Below, one piece after another: positions 1 through 7,210 of a DNA stretch of 27,611 nucleotides. Location of the stretch: positions 1 through 27,611 of the forward strand of contig CAZRHR010000037.1 in the NCBI GenBank assembly GCA_964599915.1, in the 5' to 3' direction. Below the pieces are notes generated by a model that worked only from the letters and a program-made list of their open reading frames with translations, was not told the DNA's origin and searched no databases. This stretch comes from CAZRHR01 sp964599915. Its GTDB lineage: Bacteria; Bacteroidota; Bacteroidia; CAIKAF01. The translations under genes were made by a program, and so were the position numbers. The first letter of the stretch is position 1. Each line of letters opens with the position of its first letter.

Positions 1-201
1 ATCGTCAGATGCGACCGGGTGGCACAAGGGGTGGTAGATGCGTATAAAAATATCGGTAGCGTAAATGTACCTATTATTGTACGCCTACAAGGTACCAACG
101 CAGAAGAAGCCAAACAAATCATCGACGCATCCGGTTTGCAAGTGCACTCCGCCATTCAACTACAAGAAGCAGCACAAAAGGTTCGGGAAGTACTGGCCTA
201 A
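1..201 (+). CDS. sucC: Succinate-CoA ligase (ADP-forming) subunit beta, C-terminal end (5' partial)
   Basis: The window opens inside this gene. Frame 1 reads IVRCDRVAQGVVDAYKNIG and stops with TAA at 199-201. This is the end of the beta subunit of succinyl-CoA synthetase, the TCA-cycle enzyme that converts succinyl-CoA and ADP or GDP to succinate, CoA and NTP. The conserved IVRCD.VA.GVV stretch and the following IIVRLQGTNAEEAKQII segment belong to the C-terminal ligase (CoA-ligase fold) domain, where the family ends with a short helix as here. About 66 of roughly 400 residues are present. The GTG at 19 is internal, not a start. A strong terminator hairpin follows 24 bases after the stop, so this is the last gene of its transcript. 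Confidence 0.95.
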   Translation: MVRCDRVAQGVVDAYKNIGSVNVPIIVRLQGTNAEEAKQIIDASGLQVHSAIQLQEAAQKVREVLA

Positions 202-224
202 CCTAAAAATGTAATTTTTATCAC

Positions 225-253
225 GTAATGCTCCCACCGGGAGCATTACTTTT
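225..253 (+). terminator. Rho-independent terminator after sucC
   Basis: A perfect 11-bp inverted repeat, GTAATGCTCCC (225-235) and GGGAGCATTAC (239-249), has a 3-base loop and is followed by TTTT. It lies 24 bases past the sucC stop. The downstream edge also contains TACTTTTA (247-254), one base from the Bacteroidota -7 box, so the next gene's promoter may be tucked into the terminator. Confidence 0.85.
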
Positions 254-262
254 ACTGGGTAA

Positions 263-694
263 ATGCAAATCATGATCAAAGGGTCTAAATTATATTCCGT
301 CTTTCATCAAAAATGTCCCCGATGTCACGAAGGACCGGTCTTTTTATTTAACAATCCTTATCGACTCAAAGACACCGCCACCATGCATTCCAAATGCAAC
401 CAATGTGGCTTGAACTATAGTCCTGAACCCGGCTTTTATTTTGGGGCAAGTTATGTGAGTTATGCCCTCACAGTAGCGGTGGCCATTACGGTTTTTACCG
501 CTTTGTTCCCTTTCGTCGATTGGCATAGGGAGTGGATTTATTTTGGCACCATCGGGGCTGCCTTGGTGCTTACCCTTCCTATAAACTACCGTTTGTCCAG
601 AATGATCTGGATGAATTTCTTTTTTGGATATAAAACCCCTGAACAGCGTGCCGCCGCAGAAGGGGAAGATTTTCCGGACTTACAAGGCAAATAA
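263..694 (+). CDS. DUF983 family membrane protein with zinc-knuckle cysteines
   Basis: 143 residues matching the DUF983 family, small inner-membrane proteins of unknown role common in Bacteroidota and Alphaproteobacteria. The N-terminal cytoplasmic part carries two CxxC pairs (C18/C21 in CPRC and C45/C48 in CNQC), which should bind one metal, probably zinc. The conserved PEPGFYFGASYVSYA segment follows. Two hydrophobic spans lie at about 62-84 and 91-109, and the C-terminus is short and charged. The start is ATG 263; a second ATG at 272 (MIKGSK) would also work and no ribosome-binding site decides between them. The gene stands alone between the sucC terminator and a convergent DUF805 gene. 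Family assignment is firm; function is unknown. Confidence 0.88.
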   Translation: MQIMIKGSKLYSVFHQKCPRCHEGPVFLFNNPYRLKDTATMHSKCNQCGLNYSPEPGFYFGASYVSYALTVAVAITVFTALFPFVDWHREWIYFGTIGAALVLTLPINYRLSRMIWMNFFFGYKTPEQRAAAEGEDFPDLQGK

Positions 695-779
695 CCTGAT
701 GATCTGTGCCTATTCCATTTGATTTCGCCTTTTATGGGAAAACGAATGGAAAAGCTACAAACCAAACCTGGCTCCAGGC

Positions 780-813
780 AAAAAAAAACCACCAGACCCT
801 TAGACCTGGTGGT
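780..813 (-). terminator. Rho-independent terminator of the DUF805 gene
   Basis: Read on the minus strand, ACCACCAG and CTGGTGGT form an 8-bp stem with a 10-base loop, followed directly by nine T. The hairpin starts 25 bases after the DUF805 stop codon. The T tract is only on the minus strand, so it serves that gene rather than the convergent DUF983 gene. Confidence 0.85.
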
Positions 814-837
814 AATATGTTTATGCTAAAAGGACGA

Positions 838-1212
838 TTAAGCGGCTTCGCTGGCTTTTGGATCTGCCCCATAGGCATTGTCACCTTGGTTTCCATTGGA
901 AGCCAAAAGAACCAATAACCAAATGCTACCCACCAAAGGTATCAAAGCAACCAAAAGCATCCATCCACTTTTTCCAATGTCATGTAAACGTCTTACCGCC
1001 ACGGCCAAACCTGGCACAAGCATCACAAGGGCATAAACGAGATAAATTGGACCATACAGACCAGCAATAAAATTAATGCCAAGTAAGCTATCTAGCTGGC
1101 TTGCAACTACAGCAAAAATCACATTAAAAAGAAAGAACATCCAATATTCCTTTCTTCTGGCACGACCATTAAAGTCGGCAAATTGTTTTAGTACTTTCAG
1201 GTACCAGTTCAT
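838..1212 (-). CDS. DUF805 family inner-membrane protein
   Basis: 124 residues with the full DUF805 signature (YhaH/YhaI-like): an aromatic N-terminus with FADFNGRARRKEYW (11-24), several hydrophobic spans (about 25-40, 48-72, 84-106), the RRLHDIGKSGW motif (74-84) between spans, and a polar tail with the usual G-x-N-x-Y-G-x-D-P pattern. The family's biochemical role is not known. It is a single-gene unit: its own terminator follows, and upstream it is separated from pntB by 258 bases. The 5' leader contains a 7-bp stem hairpin (1234-1254). The ATG at 1212-1210 fits the family start. Confidence 0.9.
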   Translation of the reverse strand: MNWYLKVLKQFADFNGRARRKEYWMFFLFNVIFAVVASQLDSLLGINFIAGLYGPIYLVYALVMLVPGLAVAVRRLHDIGKSGWMLLVALIPLVGSIWLLVLLASNGNQGDNAYGADPKASEAA

Positions 1213-1233
1213 TTTGATAGGTTTTAAGTGTAA

Positions 1234-1254
1234 TCCAACAATAGGCCTGTTGGA
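1234..1254 (-). promoter_or_regulatory. Inverted repeat in the leader of the DUF805 gene
   Basis: TCCAACA (1234-1240) and TGTTGGA (1248-1254) form a perfect 7-bp inverted repeat with a 7-base spacer, 21-42 bases upstream of the DUF805 ATG. There is no T tract, so it is not a terminator. It could be an operator half-site pair or a leader hairpin; nothing identifies a binding protein. Confidence 0.35.
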
Positions 1255-1321
1255 ATAGCCTTGAATGAATTTGATTGATTATGAGCCCTAAATTCTAGGT
1301 TTTTTTCTAAAAAAACAAATT

Positions 1322-1349
1322 ACAAAAACAAATTTGGGTAAAATTTGTT
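1322..1349 (-). terminator. Probable terminator of the pnt operon
   Basis: A perfect 9-bp inverted repeat, AACAAATTT (1327-1335) and AAATTTGTT (1341-1349), has a 5-base loop and on the minus strand runs into TTTTTG. It lies about 120 bases past the pntB stop. The stem is AT-rich and therefore weak, but no better hairpin exists between pntB and the DUF805 gene. Confidence 0.5.
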
Positions 1350-1470
1350 ACGCCTCATTTTTAAAATTACGCTCAAAATCTAAGAGGAAAAAAGGACGAA
1401 CCTAGGCACAAAAACATCCACCTCACACCCGAAATGGTAGGTTTCCATTGGCCTCCGATTCACCTCATGT

Positions 1471-2868
1471 TTACCCCAATCCTTTCACTTCTGCCACCAG
1501 CGCTTGTAAGGTTTGTTTGGCATCTCCGAAAAGCATGAAGGTATTTTTCTCAAAAAATAATGGATTTTCAATCCCTGCATAGCCTTTTCCCATGCTTCGT
1601 TTCATTACAATGGTGTTCTTCGCCTGCCAAACTTTGAGCACCGGCATGCCATAAATACTGCTGCCAGGATCACGTACAGCGGCTGGGTTTACCACATCAT
1701 TGGCCCCAATGACCACCACGGCATCGCATTGTGCCAAAAAATCATTGGCCTCTTCTAAATCTAGAAGTTTAGGATAGGGCACATCGGCTTCCGCCAATAA
1801 AACATTCATATGTCCGGGCATCCGACCTGCCACAGGGTGAATGCCATAGCGCACATCCACACCATTGGCTTCCAACAATTCATCCAACTCTTTACATATC
1901 TTTTGGGCCTGTGCAACGGCCAACCCATACCCCGGAACCATCAATACCGTTTTGCTATAGGCCAGTTGAATGGCCGCATCGGCTATTCCCAAAACTTTTA
2001 CTTGCTGGTTTCCATCGGCAACCATGCTTGAAGCCGTAGTACCAAACCCACCTATAATTACATTCCATAGGGAGCGGTTCATGGCCTTACACATCATTAA
2101 AGTAAGAATTGTACCCGACGCTCCTACCAAAATGCCCCCGACAATCATCATGAGGTTCCCATAAACAAAACCGGCCGTAGCCGCAGAAATACCTGTGAAA
2201 CTATTTAACAAGGAGATAACCACCGGCATGTCTGCTCCGCCAATGGGTGCCACAAAACTTAATCCGTAGAACAAAGCCAACAGGGAAAAAGCCACCAAAA
2301 AGGTCCATCCCAAATGAACATCGAAACTCAGTAACACGGTTCCTGCTAAGACCAGGCTTAATAAGACCAAATTGAACACGGCATGAAAGGGTAAGGTAAT
2401 TTTTGCGTCGTTCACTTTACCTTCCAATTTTAAATAGGCCAACACACTTCCGCTAAACGATACGGCGCCCACCACCAAAGCAAAAACCACCGTTAGGTTA
2501 GATAAAAATTGTGCATGGGTATCTTGAATTCTCAGGTATTCAACCAGCCCTAAGATCATGGCCGTGGCGCCTCCCATGCCGTTCAGCAGGGAAACCATTT
2601 GGGGCATAGAAGTCATAGCGACCTTTTTGGCCAGCACATAACCCGCCAATCCTCCAACCATTAAACCTGCAATCACCCAACTGAGGTTTCCGTAATCATG
2701 GCCTTCCAGTGGATAGAAAATAGCCGCTAAAATAGCAATGGCCATCCCTAAAGCGGCAAGTTTATTTCCAACCCTGGCGCCATCCGGAGAACTCATTTTT
2801 TTCAATCCCCATACAATGGCGACCGAACCCACCAAATAACTGAGGTCAAACCAAATACCTGAATTCAT
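1471..2868 (-). CDS. pntB: NAD(P) transhydrogenase subunit beta
   Basis: 465 residues, the normal length for PntB. The first ~270 residues are a run of hydrophobic spans forming the proton channel (domain II). The C-terminal ~190 residues are the NADP(H)-binding domain III, with GYGLAVAQAQ, the GIHPVAGRMPGHMNVLLAEA stretch, IGANDVVNPAA and the RSMGKGYAGIENPLF ending that clamps NADP. The enzyme couples hydride transfer from NADH to NADP+ with inward proton movement across the inner membrane and is a main NADPH source. It is the last gene of pntAa-pntAb-pntB, starting 3 bases after the pntAb stop, so translation is probably coupled. Confidence 0.97.
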   Translation of the reverse strand: MNSGIWFDLSYLVGSVAIVWGLKKMSSPDGARVGNKLAALGMAIAILAAIFYPLEGHDYGNLSWVIAGLMVGGLAGYVLAKKVAMTSMPQMVSLLNGMGGATAMILGLVEYLRIQDTHAQFLSNLTVVFALVVGAVSFSGSVLAYLKLEGKVNDAKITLPFHAVFNLVLLSLVLAGTVLLSFDVHLGWTFLVAFSLLALFYGLSFVAPIGGADMPVVISLLNSFTGISAATAGFVYGNLMMIVGGILVGASGTILTLMMCKAMNRSLWNVIIGGFGTTASSMVADGNQQVKVLGIADAAIQLAYSKTVLMVPGYGLAVAQAQKICKELDELLEANGVDVRYGIHPVAGRMPGHMNVLLAEADVPYPKLLDLEEANDFLAQCDAVVVIGANDVVNPAAVRDPGSSIYGMPVLKVWQAKNTIVMKRSMGKGYAGIENPLFFEKNTFMLFGDAKQTLQALVAEVKGLG

Positions 2869-2871
2869 GGT

Positions 2872-3183
2872 TTACTTTTTTTTCTTTTTAAACATCTCCA
2901 ACATGCGCTGGGTAACGGCAAAACCACCCACCACATTGACCATGGCCAACGCCAATGCCAAGGTTCCTGCAGAAAGCTCAAGCCATGCCTGTGGCGGACT
3001 TTGACGAATGAGTAAAATGGCACCAATAATCACAATACCACTAATGGCATTGGAGCCGGACATTAATGGCGTATGTAACACGGTAGGCACTTTACTGATG
3101 ATTTCAAAACCAAGAATCACCGTAAAAACCAAAAGAAAAATGAGCAAATAATGCTCCGTTAGTAGGGCTACAATATTTTCCAT
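2872..3183 (-). CDS. pntAb: NAD(P) transhydrogenase subunit alpha part 2 (membrane anchor)
   Basis: 103 residues from the chosen start. MENIVALLTEHYLLIFLLVFT is the usual beginning of this subunit, which supplies the first spans of membrane domain II. Three hydrophobic segments are visible, with the conserved HTPLMSGSNAISG motif between the first two and an NVVGGFAVTQRML ending followed by a lysine tail. The reading frame extends upstream to an ATG at 3231, but that adds 16 atypical residues overlapping the end of pntAa, so ATG 3183 is preferred; it leaves 7 bases after pntAa. In enterobacteria this part is fused to PntA. The split form seen here is the common arrangement outside them. Confidence 0.93.
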   Translation of the reverse strand: MENIVALLTEHYLLIFLLVFTVILGFEIISKVPTVLHTPLMSGSNAISGIVIIGAILLIRQSPPQAWLELSAGTLALALAMVNVVGGFAVTQRMLEMFKKKKK

Positions 3184-3190
3184 AAGAAGA

Positions 3191-4270
3191 TTAAGATAAT
3201 GGATATACCTGAACAGCTTTACAAATTTCATCTAAATGCAGGTTCTGCTGTTCGGCCTGCTTGAGATAATGGGTTAAAAAATGATAGACATTGTTTCCAT
3301 ATAACAAACTGGCATCTTGGGTCATGGCATAGGCCAATCTACTATTACCAAGAATATGAACACCATTTTTTTCCAGACAAACTCCGTCTTGGGTAAATGC
3401 ACAATTTCCGCCTGTGGAAGCGGCCAAATCTACAATCACGGATCCCGGTTTCATGGCTTCGATAGTGGCAGCGGAAATAAGTAATGGCGCCCTTTTTCCA
3501 CGTATTTGGGCAGTGGCAATAATAATATCGCTCAAAATGGCTTTGCGTTGCACCTCTTCTTTCAAGCGGTTCAGATAATCTTCACTTTGCTCTACTGCAT
3601 ATCCACCTGCACCTTCATCCTCACGTGCGCCGGGAACTTCAATAAACCGTGCGCCAAGACTTTGAACTTCTTCTTTTACAGCAGACCGAACGTCGAAAGC
3701 TTCTACTTGCGCCCCAAGCCTGCGTGCGGTGGCAATGGCTTGGAGTCCGGCCACCCCGGCACCCAAAACCAAAACCTTTGCGGGTTTAATGCTTCCTGCA
3801 GCGGTAATCATCATGGGAAAATACCTGGTAAACAAGGTCGAAGCTTCCAATACAGCACGGTAACCGGCCAATGAAGCCATGCTGCTCAGTACATCCATGC
3901 TTTGGGCCAAGCTGGTACGTGGCATTTCATCCATGCTCAACACCTTGAAAGTAAAGCTCTCAAATAGGTTTAAGGCGTCCGGATGAGCGAATTTTTCTGT
4001 ATTGGTGATAAGGATAGCGTCCGACCGAACCTGGGTTAAGTCTTCCTTTGAGGGCACCTGTACCGTGACCAACACATCTGCCGTTTGTAAAATATGCGCA
4101 CGGGTGGTTACTTCTGCGACCTCTGCATATAACCGGTCCGGAAACCCTGCTTTAGCTCCGGCACCGGATTCGATGCATACCTGATGCCCTGCTTTCTTTA
4201 AACGACCAGCCGTTTCGGGAACCATAGAAACTATGGACAAATCCCGTTCGGCTAAAATGCCAATGACCAT
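3191..4270 (-). CDS. pntAa: NAD(P) transhydrogenase subunit alpha part 1 (NAD-binding)
   Basis: 359 residues forming the soluble domain I that binds NAD(H), related to alanine dehydrogenase. Visible features are an N-terminal AlaDh-like lobe, the PRTSLAQSMDVLSSMA loop that keeps the three catalytic 'RQD' positions (R118, Q123, D126), the Rossmann glycine motif GAGVAG (170-175) ending in EAFDVR with an acidic residue for NAD, and the DLAASTGGNC segment near 281-290. It begins the pntAa-Ab-B operon about 200 bases after the icd/DUF6671 unit on the same strand. It is slightly short for the family (about 370-385) because the C-terminal tail is trimmed; no core motif is missing. Confidence 0.95.
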   Translation of the reverse strand: MVIGILAERDLSIVSMVPETAGRLKKAGHQVCIESGAGAKAGFPDRLYAEVAEVTTRAHILQTADVLVTVQVPSKEDLTQVRSDAILITNTEKFAHPDALNLFESFTFKVLSMDEMPRTSLAQSMDVLSSMASLAGYRAVLEASTLFTRYFPMMITAAGSIKPAKVLVLGAGVAGLQAIATARRLGAQVEAFDVRSAVKEEVQSLGARFIEVPGAREDEGAGGYAVEQSEDYLNRLKEEVQRKAILSDIIIATAQIRGKRAPLLISAATIEAMKPGSVIVDLAASTGGNCAFTQDGVCLEKNGVHILGNSRLAYAMTQDASLLYGNNVYHFLTHYLKQAEQQNLHLDEICKAVQVYPLS

Positions 4271-4352
4271 AACTAAGGTTAAAAATTAGGAATGGTTAAA
4301 CTACACAATAATTGCTCCAAAAAGAAAGAAAATAGTCTTTTGTAGAAATTTA

Positions 4353-4377
4353 TTGTAAAAACTAGGTTAATACCTAG
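4353..4377 (-). terminator. Weak hairpin with T tract between the icd unit and the pnt operon
   Basis: On the minus strand CTAGGT-ATTA-ACCTAG (plus positions 4362-4377) is followed by TTTTTA. The 6-bp stem lies about 100 bases past the DUF6671 stop and about 90 bases before the pntAa start. It could end the icd transcript or be an operator for pntAa. With so short a stem, read-through is likely. Confidence 0.4.
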
Positions 4378-4478
4378 AAACGTCCTCTTATAACCGGGAA
4401 AAAGGATACCGAAAAACAGGTACGCTGGCTAGGTTGCCTGCACCAAAGAAGCATGGAAAAAAGGAAAATTTAAAATTC

Positions 4479-5306
4479 TCATGGATTGCAAAAACTACAA
4501 TAAGCCGGATCGGCTCCGGAAAGATGTGGAAACATTTCTTCCACTTGACATCCGCAAAATGGACAGGATACGATGGTCCCCTTGGCCAAATGTGTAGGTA
4601 AATGACACGCCTCACAGCGCAAACCACGCCATGGTTTTTGTAGGCCAAACCCGGGTTTTTTACAAGAGGGACAAGGCTGTTTCAACCGTTGAATTAATTG
4701 AAGGGTCAAATCTGCGATAGCGCTTTGGCGGGTGGGATTACACATGGCGCGCATGTCGGTTTCCACGATAAAGGGTTTATCCAGCGCACGTTGTCTAAAA
4801 AAGTACCTCAACATGTCCCAGTCTCGAATACCTTTTTCCAAAAAATGGTCTTGCTGAAGGATCAAGGCATGTTCAGGAAAGCCTATTTCCCACGCAAATT
4901 TCACCAAACCCGGCCATGTAGTGATCTCCATGGTGCGGAAATTGGTTTGTGTACTTCGTTTTACTTCAATCCATTCCAACGCTAAGGACGGAGCATACAG
5001 CATGACCCATTCTTCATAAAAAGGAAGAAAGGGACATTCGGGATGTGGGCCAAAAGACGCCTCGGTAGCGAAGTAAAAATCGGCCTGAACAAGTTGACTA
5101 GCCGCCTGGCATTTTTGCTTTAAGACTTCTAGTGGAGTGCCTATGCGTTCCTTTTCACCCGAAAAAGTACCAAAGGCATCGGTATCTAAAGGTCCACAAG
5201 GAAGAAGAAACCATGGAAAGGCTTTTTGAAACAAAGGCCCCACAATGGTTTCTTTCTCATGCTTGGTGGCCACCACAAGGGTGCCCTTTTCCCCGAAGAA
5301 ATCCAT
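4479..5306 (-). CDS. DUF6671-type protein with C-terminal double zinc ribbon
   Basis: 275 residues from ATG 5306; the frame also offers a TTG three codons upstream. The N-terminal region (GTLVVATKHEKE, then LDTDAFGTFSGEKER, then the EASFGPHP motif) and the MCNPTRQSAIADLT segment before the cysteines are what I associate with DUF6671, a family of unknown function. The last ~60 residues hold four CxxC pairs (CPSC, CEAC, CPFC, CSFC), enough for two zinc ribbons. It is downstream of the 92-aa gene and icd with short gaps, so it is probably co-transcribed. The family name rests on memory of the motifs. The zinc-ribbon reading is directly visible. No enzyme activity can be assigned. Confidence 0.75.
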   Translation of the reverse strand: MDFFGEKGTLVVATKHEKETIVGPLFQKAFPWFLLPCGPLDTDAFGTFSGEKERIGTPLEVLKQKCQAASQLVQADFYFATEASFGPHPECPFLPFYEEWVMLYAPSLALEWIEVKRSTQTNFRTMEITTWPGLVKFAWEIGFPEHALILQQDHFLEKGIRDWDMLRYFFRQRALDKPFIVETDMRAMCNPTRQSAIADLTLQLIQRLKQPCPSCKKPGFGLQKPWRGLRCEACHLPTHLAKGTIVSCPFCGCQVEEMFPHLSGADPAYCSFCNP

Positions 5307-5330
5307 GGCTTTCAAAGGGAAATCGACACC

Positions 5331-5609
5331 TCATTCATATTGAACCTGAACCATAGAGGTCAGTTTTATGGCGCCTTCGTATGGGTTTATGCTAGTTCTC
5401 AGTGCATGGAGTTCTGATTGCAGGGTCTGGATGCGTTTTTCACGCATTTTCAAATCCTCTACTTCGGTGAGGTCTTTCATTTTCTCTTCATGAAAGCGAA
5501 TTTTCACTTCTACCAACTGGGTCAACAAGTCCAAGGCTTCTTTAGGTGAAAAAACGCCATGGAGAAGTGAAAGTGTGGTGGCATGAGGTTGTCTTTCCAT
5601 AGCAATCAT
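5331..5609 (-). CDS. Small conserved-looking hypothetical protein, coiled coil
   Basis: 92 residues. The start codon overlaps the icd stop as TAATG, the signature of translational coupling; an in-frame ATG at 5600 (MERQPHAT) is the alternative start. The sequence begins with LLHGVFSPKEALDLLTQLVEVKIRFHEEKM, continues with a charged helical stretch (about 38-75, many E/K/R with spaced L/I) likely to form a coiled coil, and ends in a short beta-like SMVQVQYE. I recall similar ~85-95-residue orphan proteins in Bacteroidota but know no function. The position between icd and the DUF6671 gene, in the same unit, is the only functional hint. Confidence 0.7.
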   Translation of the reverse strand: MIAMERQPHATTLSLLHGVFSPKEALDLLTQLVEVKIRFHEEKMKDLTEVEDLKMREKRIQTLQSELHALRTSINPYEGAIKLTSMVQVQYE

Positions 5610-7048
5610 TATTGGCCTTGTCCAAGTGAAAAGGCGGGTTTTCCATCAAAGGCATAGAGATTTTCCGTTTTTATGACCTCAATAGAATGTTGAAAAGCGT
5701 TTTGTAATAAAACCGGAATATGCTCGGCAGAAGCCATTTCCCCCGCCTTTGGCATAAAGCGACAACGCCAGTGATCGGTACAAAAAGTTTCGGGAAAACC
5801 TTCGGGCCACACTTTAATGCCTCGGTTGGTTATCATTTGTAATTCCCAACTGCCTGTGCGCAATGGATTGAGTAACTCGGCCAGGTCATCGGCTTGGGTT
5901 CCGGGCCAATGCACAAACAAGTCTACCCCCAATAAGGTCTTTTGCCGGGGCGCCTTTCGCTGGTAGCTGGGTACGTTAATTTTTGCGTCGGCATTAAATT
6001 TAACAGGGCGCAAAACCGCGGGCTTTTTACCCATGTGACGAATAACAGCTTCGGCAAAACCGCGTGTACCCACTTTTTCCCGGCTCACTCCTTCTTTGTA
6101 TAAATCGTAGGTATGAATTCCCGCTTCTATGGTGGCGAGCCATGCATTTTGTACTTTTTCTGCAATGTCTTGCTGTCCAATGTGGTTGAGCATTTGAACC
6201 GCTCCCAACAATAAACCGGAAGGGTTGGCCAAGTCTTGTCCTGCCCTACGGGGTGCCGAACCATGAATGGCTTCGAACATGGCGCATTCCTCTCCGATGT
6301 TGGCAGAACCCGCCAATCCAACAGAACCAGCAATTTGTGCAGCCACATCGCTCAATACATCACCATACAAGTTGGGCATCACCACCACATCAAAGGCCTC
6401 TGGTGTATCCGCAAGTTTGGCTGCCCCGATGTCGATAATCCAATGTTCATTTTCCAAATCGGGATATTCCTGAGCTATCTCGTCGAACACCTGATGAAAC
6501 AATCCATCGGTTTGTTTCATGATATTGTCCTTGGTAAAGCAGGTTACTTTCTTACGACCATACAGTCGAGCATATTCAAAAGCGTACCGAACAATCTTTT
6601 CACAGCCGGGACGAGAAATCAATTTGAGACATTGCACCACTTCATCGGTTTGCTGGTGCTCAATACCGGCATAAAGATCTTCTTCATTTTCGCGCACAAT
6701 CACCACATCCATCAACGGATGCTTGGTGTGAACAAATGGATGTAAACTAAAGCAAGGCCGAATATTGGCATACAGACCTAAAAACTTTCGGGTGGTTACA
6801 TTTAAACTTTTATATCCACCTCCTTGAGGGGTGGTTATTGGTGCTTTTAAGAAAACTTTATTTCTACGAATGATATCCCAAGATTCTTTTGAAATCCCTG
6901 CGGTATTGCCAGCCAGATAGACCTTTTCGCCTACTTCAATTTCCTCGAGGTCAATTTGGGCGCCTGCAGCAAAAAGGATGGCCAAGGTTGCGTCCATAAT
7001 TTCAGGACCAATGCCATCTCCTTTCGCGATAGTTACTTTTGTTTTCAT
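5609..7048 (-). CDS. icd: Isocitrate dehydrogenase, NADP-type, long form
   Basis: 479 residues. Residues 1 to about 335 are the isocitrate/isopropylmalate dehydrogenase fold: AKGDGIGPEI near the start, the substrate loop TTRKFLGLYANIRPC, the VRENEEDLYAGIEH strand, KDNIMKQTDGLF with the catalytic lysine, and the Asp metal ligands in NLYGDVLSDVAAQI. The cofactor loop reads HGSAPRRAGQDLANPSG; two arginines at the discriminating positions suggest NADP rather than NAD. A further ~130-residue C-terminal domain is typical of the rickettsial/Thermus-like long form, also usual in Bacteroidota. It oxidises isocitrate to 2-oxoglutarate, making NADPH in the TCA cycle. It leads a unit with two small genes, and the transhydrogenase operon follows on the same strand. 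Confidence 0.95.
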   Translation of the reverse strand: MKTKVTIAKGDGIGPEIMDATLAILFAAGAQIDLEEIEVGEKVYLAGNTAGISKESWDIIRRNKVFLKAPITTPQGGGYKSLNVTTRKFLGLYANIRPCFSLHPFVHTKHPLMDVVIVRENEEDLYAGIEHQQTDEVVQCLKLISRPGCEKIVRYAFEYARLYGRKKVTCFTKDNIMKQTDGLFHQVFDEIAQEYPDLENEHWIIDIGAAKLADTPEAFDVVVMPNLYGDVLSDVAAQIAGSVGLAGSANIGEECAMFEAIHGSAPRRAGQDLANPSGLLLGAVQMLNHIGQQDIAEKVQNAWLATIEAGIHTYDLYKEGVSREKVGTRGFAEAVIRHMGKKPAVLRPVKFNADAKINVPSYQRKAPRQKTLLGVDLFVHWPGTQADDLAELLNPLRTGSWELQMITNRGIKVWPEGFPETFCTDHWRCRFMPKAGEMASAEHIPVLLQNAFQHSIEVIKTENLYAFDGKPAFSLGQGQ

Positions 7049-7070
7049 GATATATCATTTGAATACGGAA

Positions 7071-7078
7071 CAAATATG
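7071..7078 (-). promoter_or_regulatory. Candidate -7 box for icd
   Basis: On the minus strand CATATTTG lies 22 bases before the icd ATG, one mismatch from the Bacteroidota -7 consensus TAnnTTTG. No clear -33 TTTG stands 19-20 bases upstream, so this is only a candidate. Confidence 0.3.
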
Positions 7079-7130
7079 GGTTGGTTAAAACTTATATTTT
7101 TATTTATACTTTAAATTGAAAACATATACT

Positions 7131-7167
7131 ACAATAAATAAAAAAGGCCACCCCTTAGGGCAGCCTT
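7131..7167 (-). terminator. Rho-independent terminator of the large secreted-protein gene
   Basis: On the minus strand AAGGCTGCCC and the following GGGGTGGCCTT pair over 10 positions (two G-T wobbles) and run into TTTTTTATTTATT. It begins 43 bases after the stop of the 1322-residue gene and separates it from icd. Confidence 0.8.
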
Positions 7168-7210
7168 GGTATTTTTGATTCATTCAATTGAATCAGCGCA
7201 TTTTTATTCT

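Noticed and set aside
706..918. 70-codon plus-strand open frame between the DUF983 and DUF805 genes
   Set aside because: It runs through the DUF805 terminator and into the DUF805 gene antisense, without a recognisable protein.
3506..3874. 122-codon open frame opposite pntAa
   Set aside because: Antisense shadow of the conserved NAD-binding domain.
6236..6745. 169-codon open frame opposite icd
   Set aside because: It lies wholly antisense to a well-conserved enzyme gene and its peptide has no domain features.
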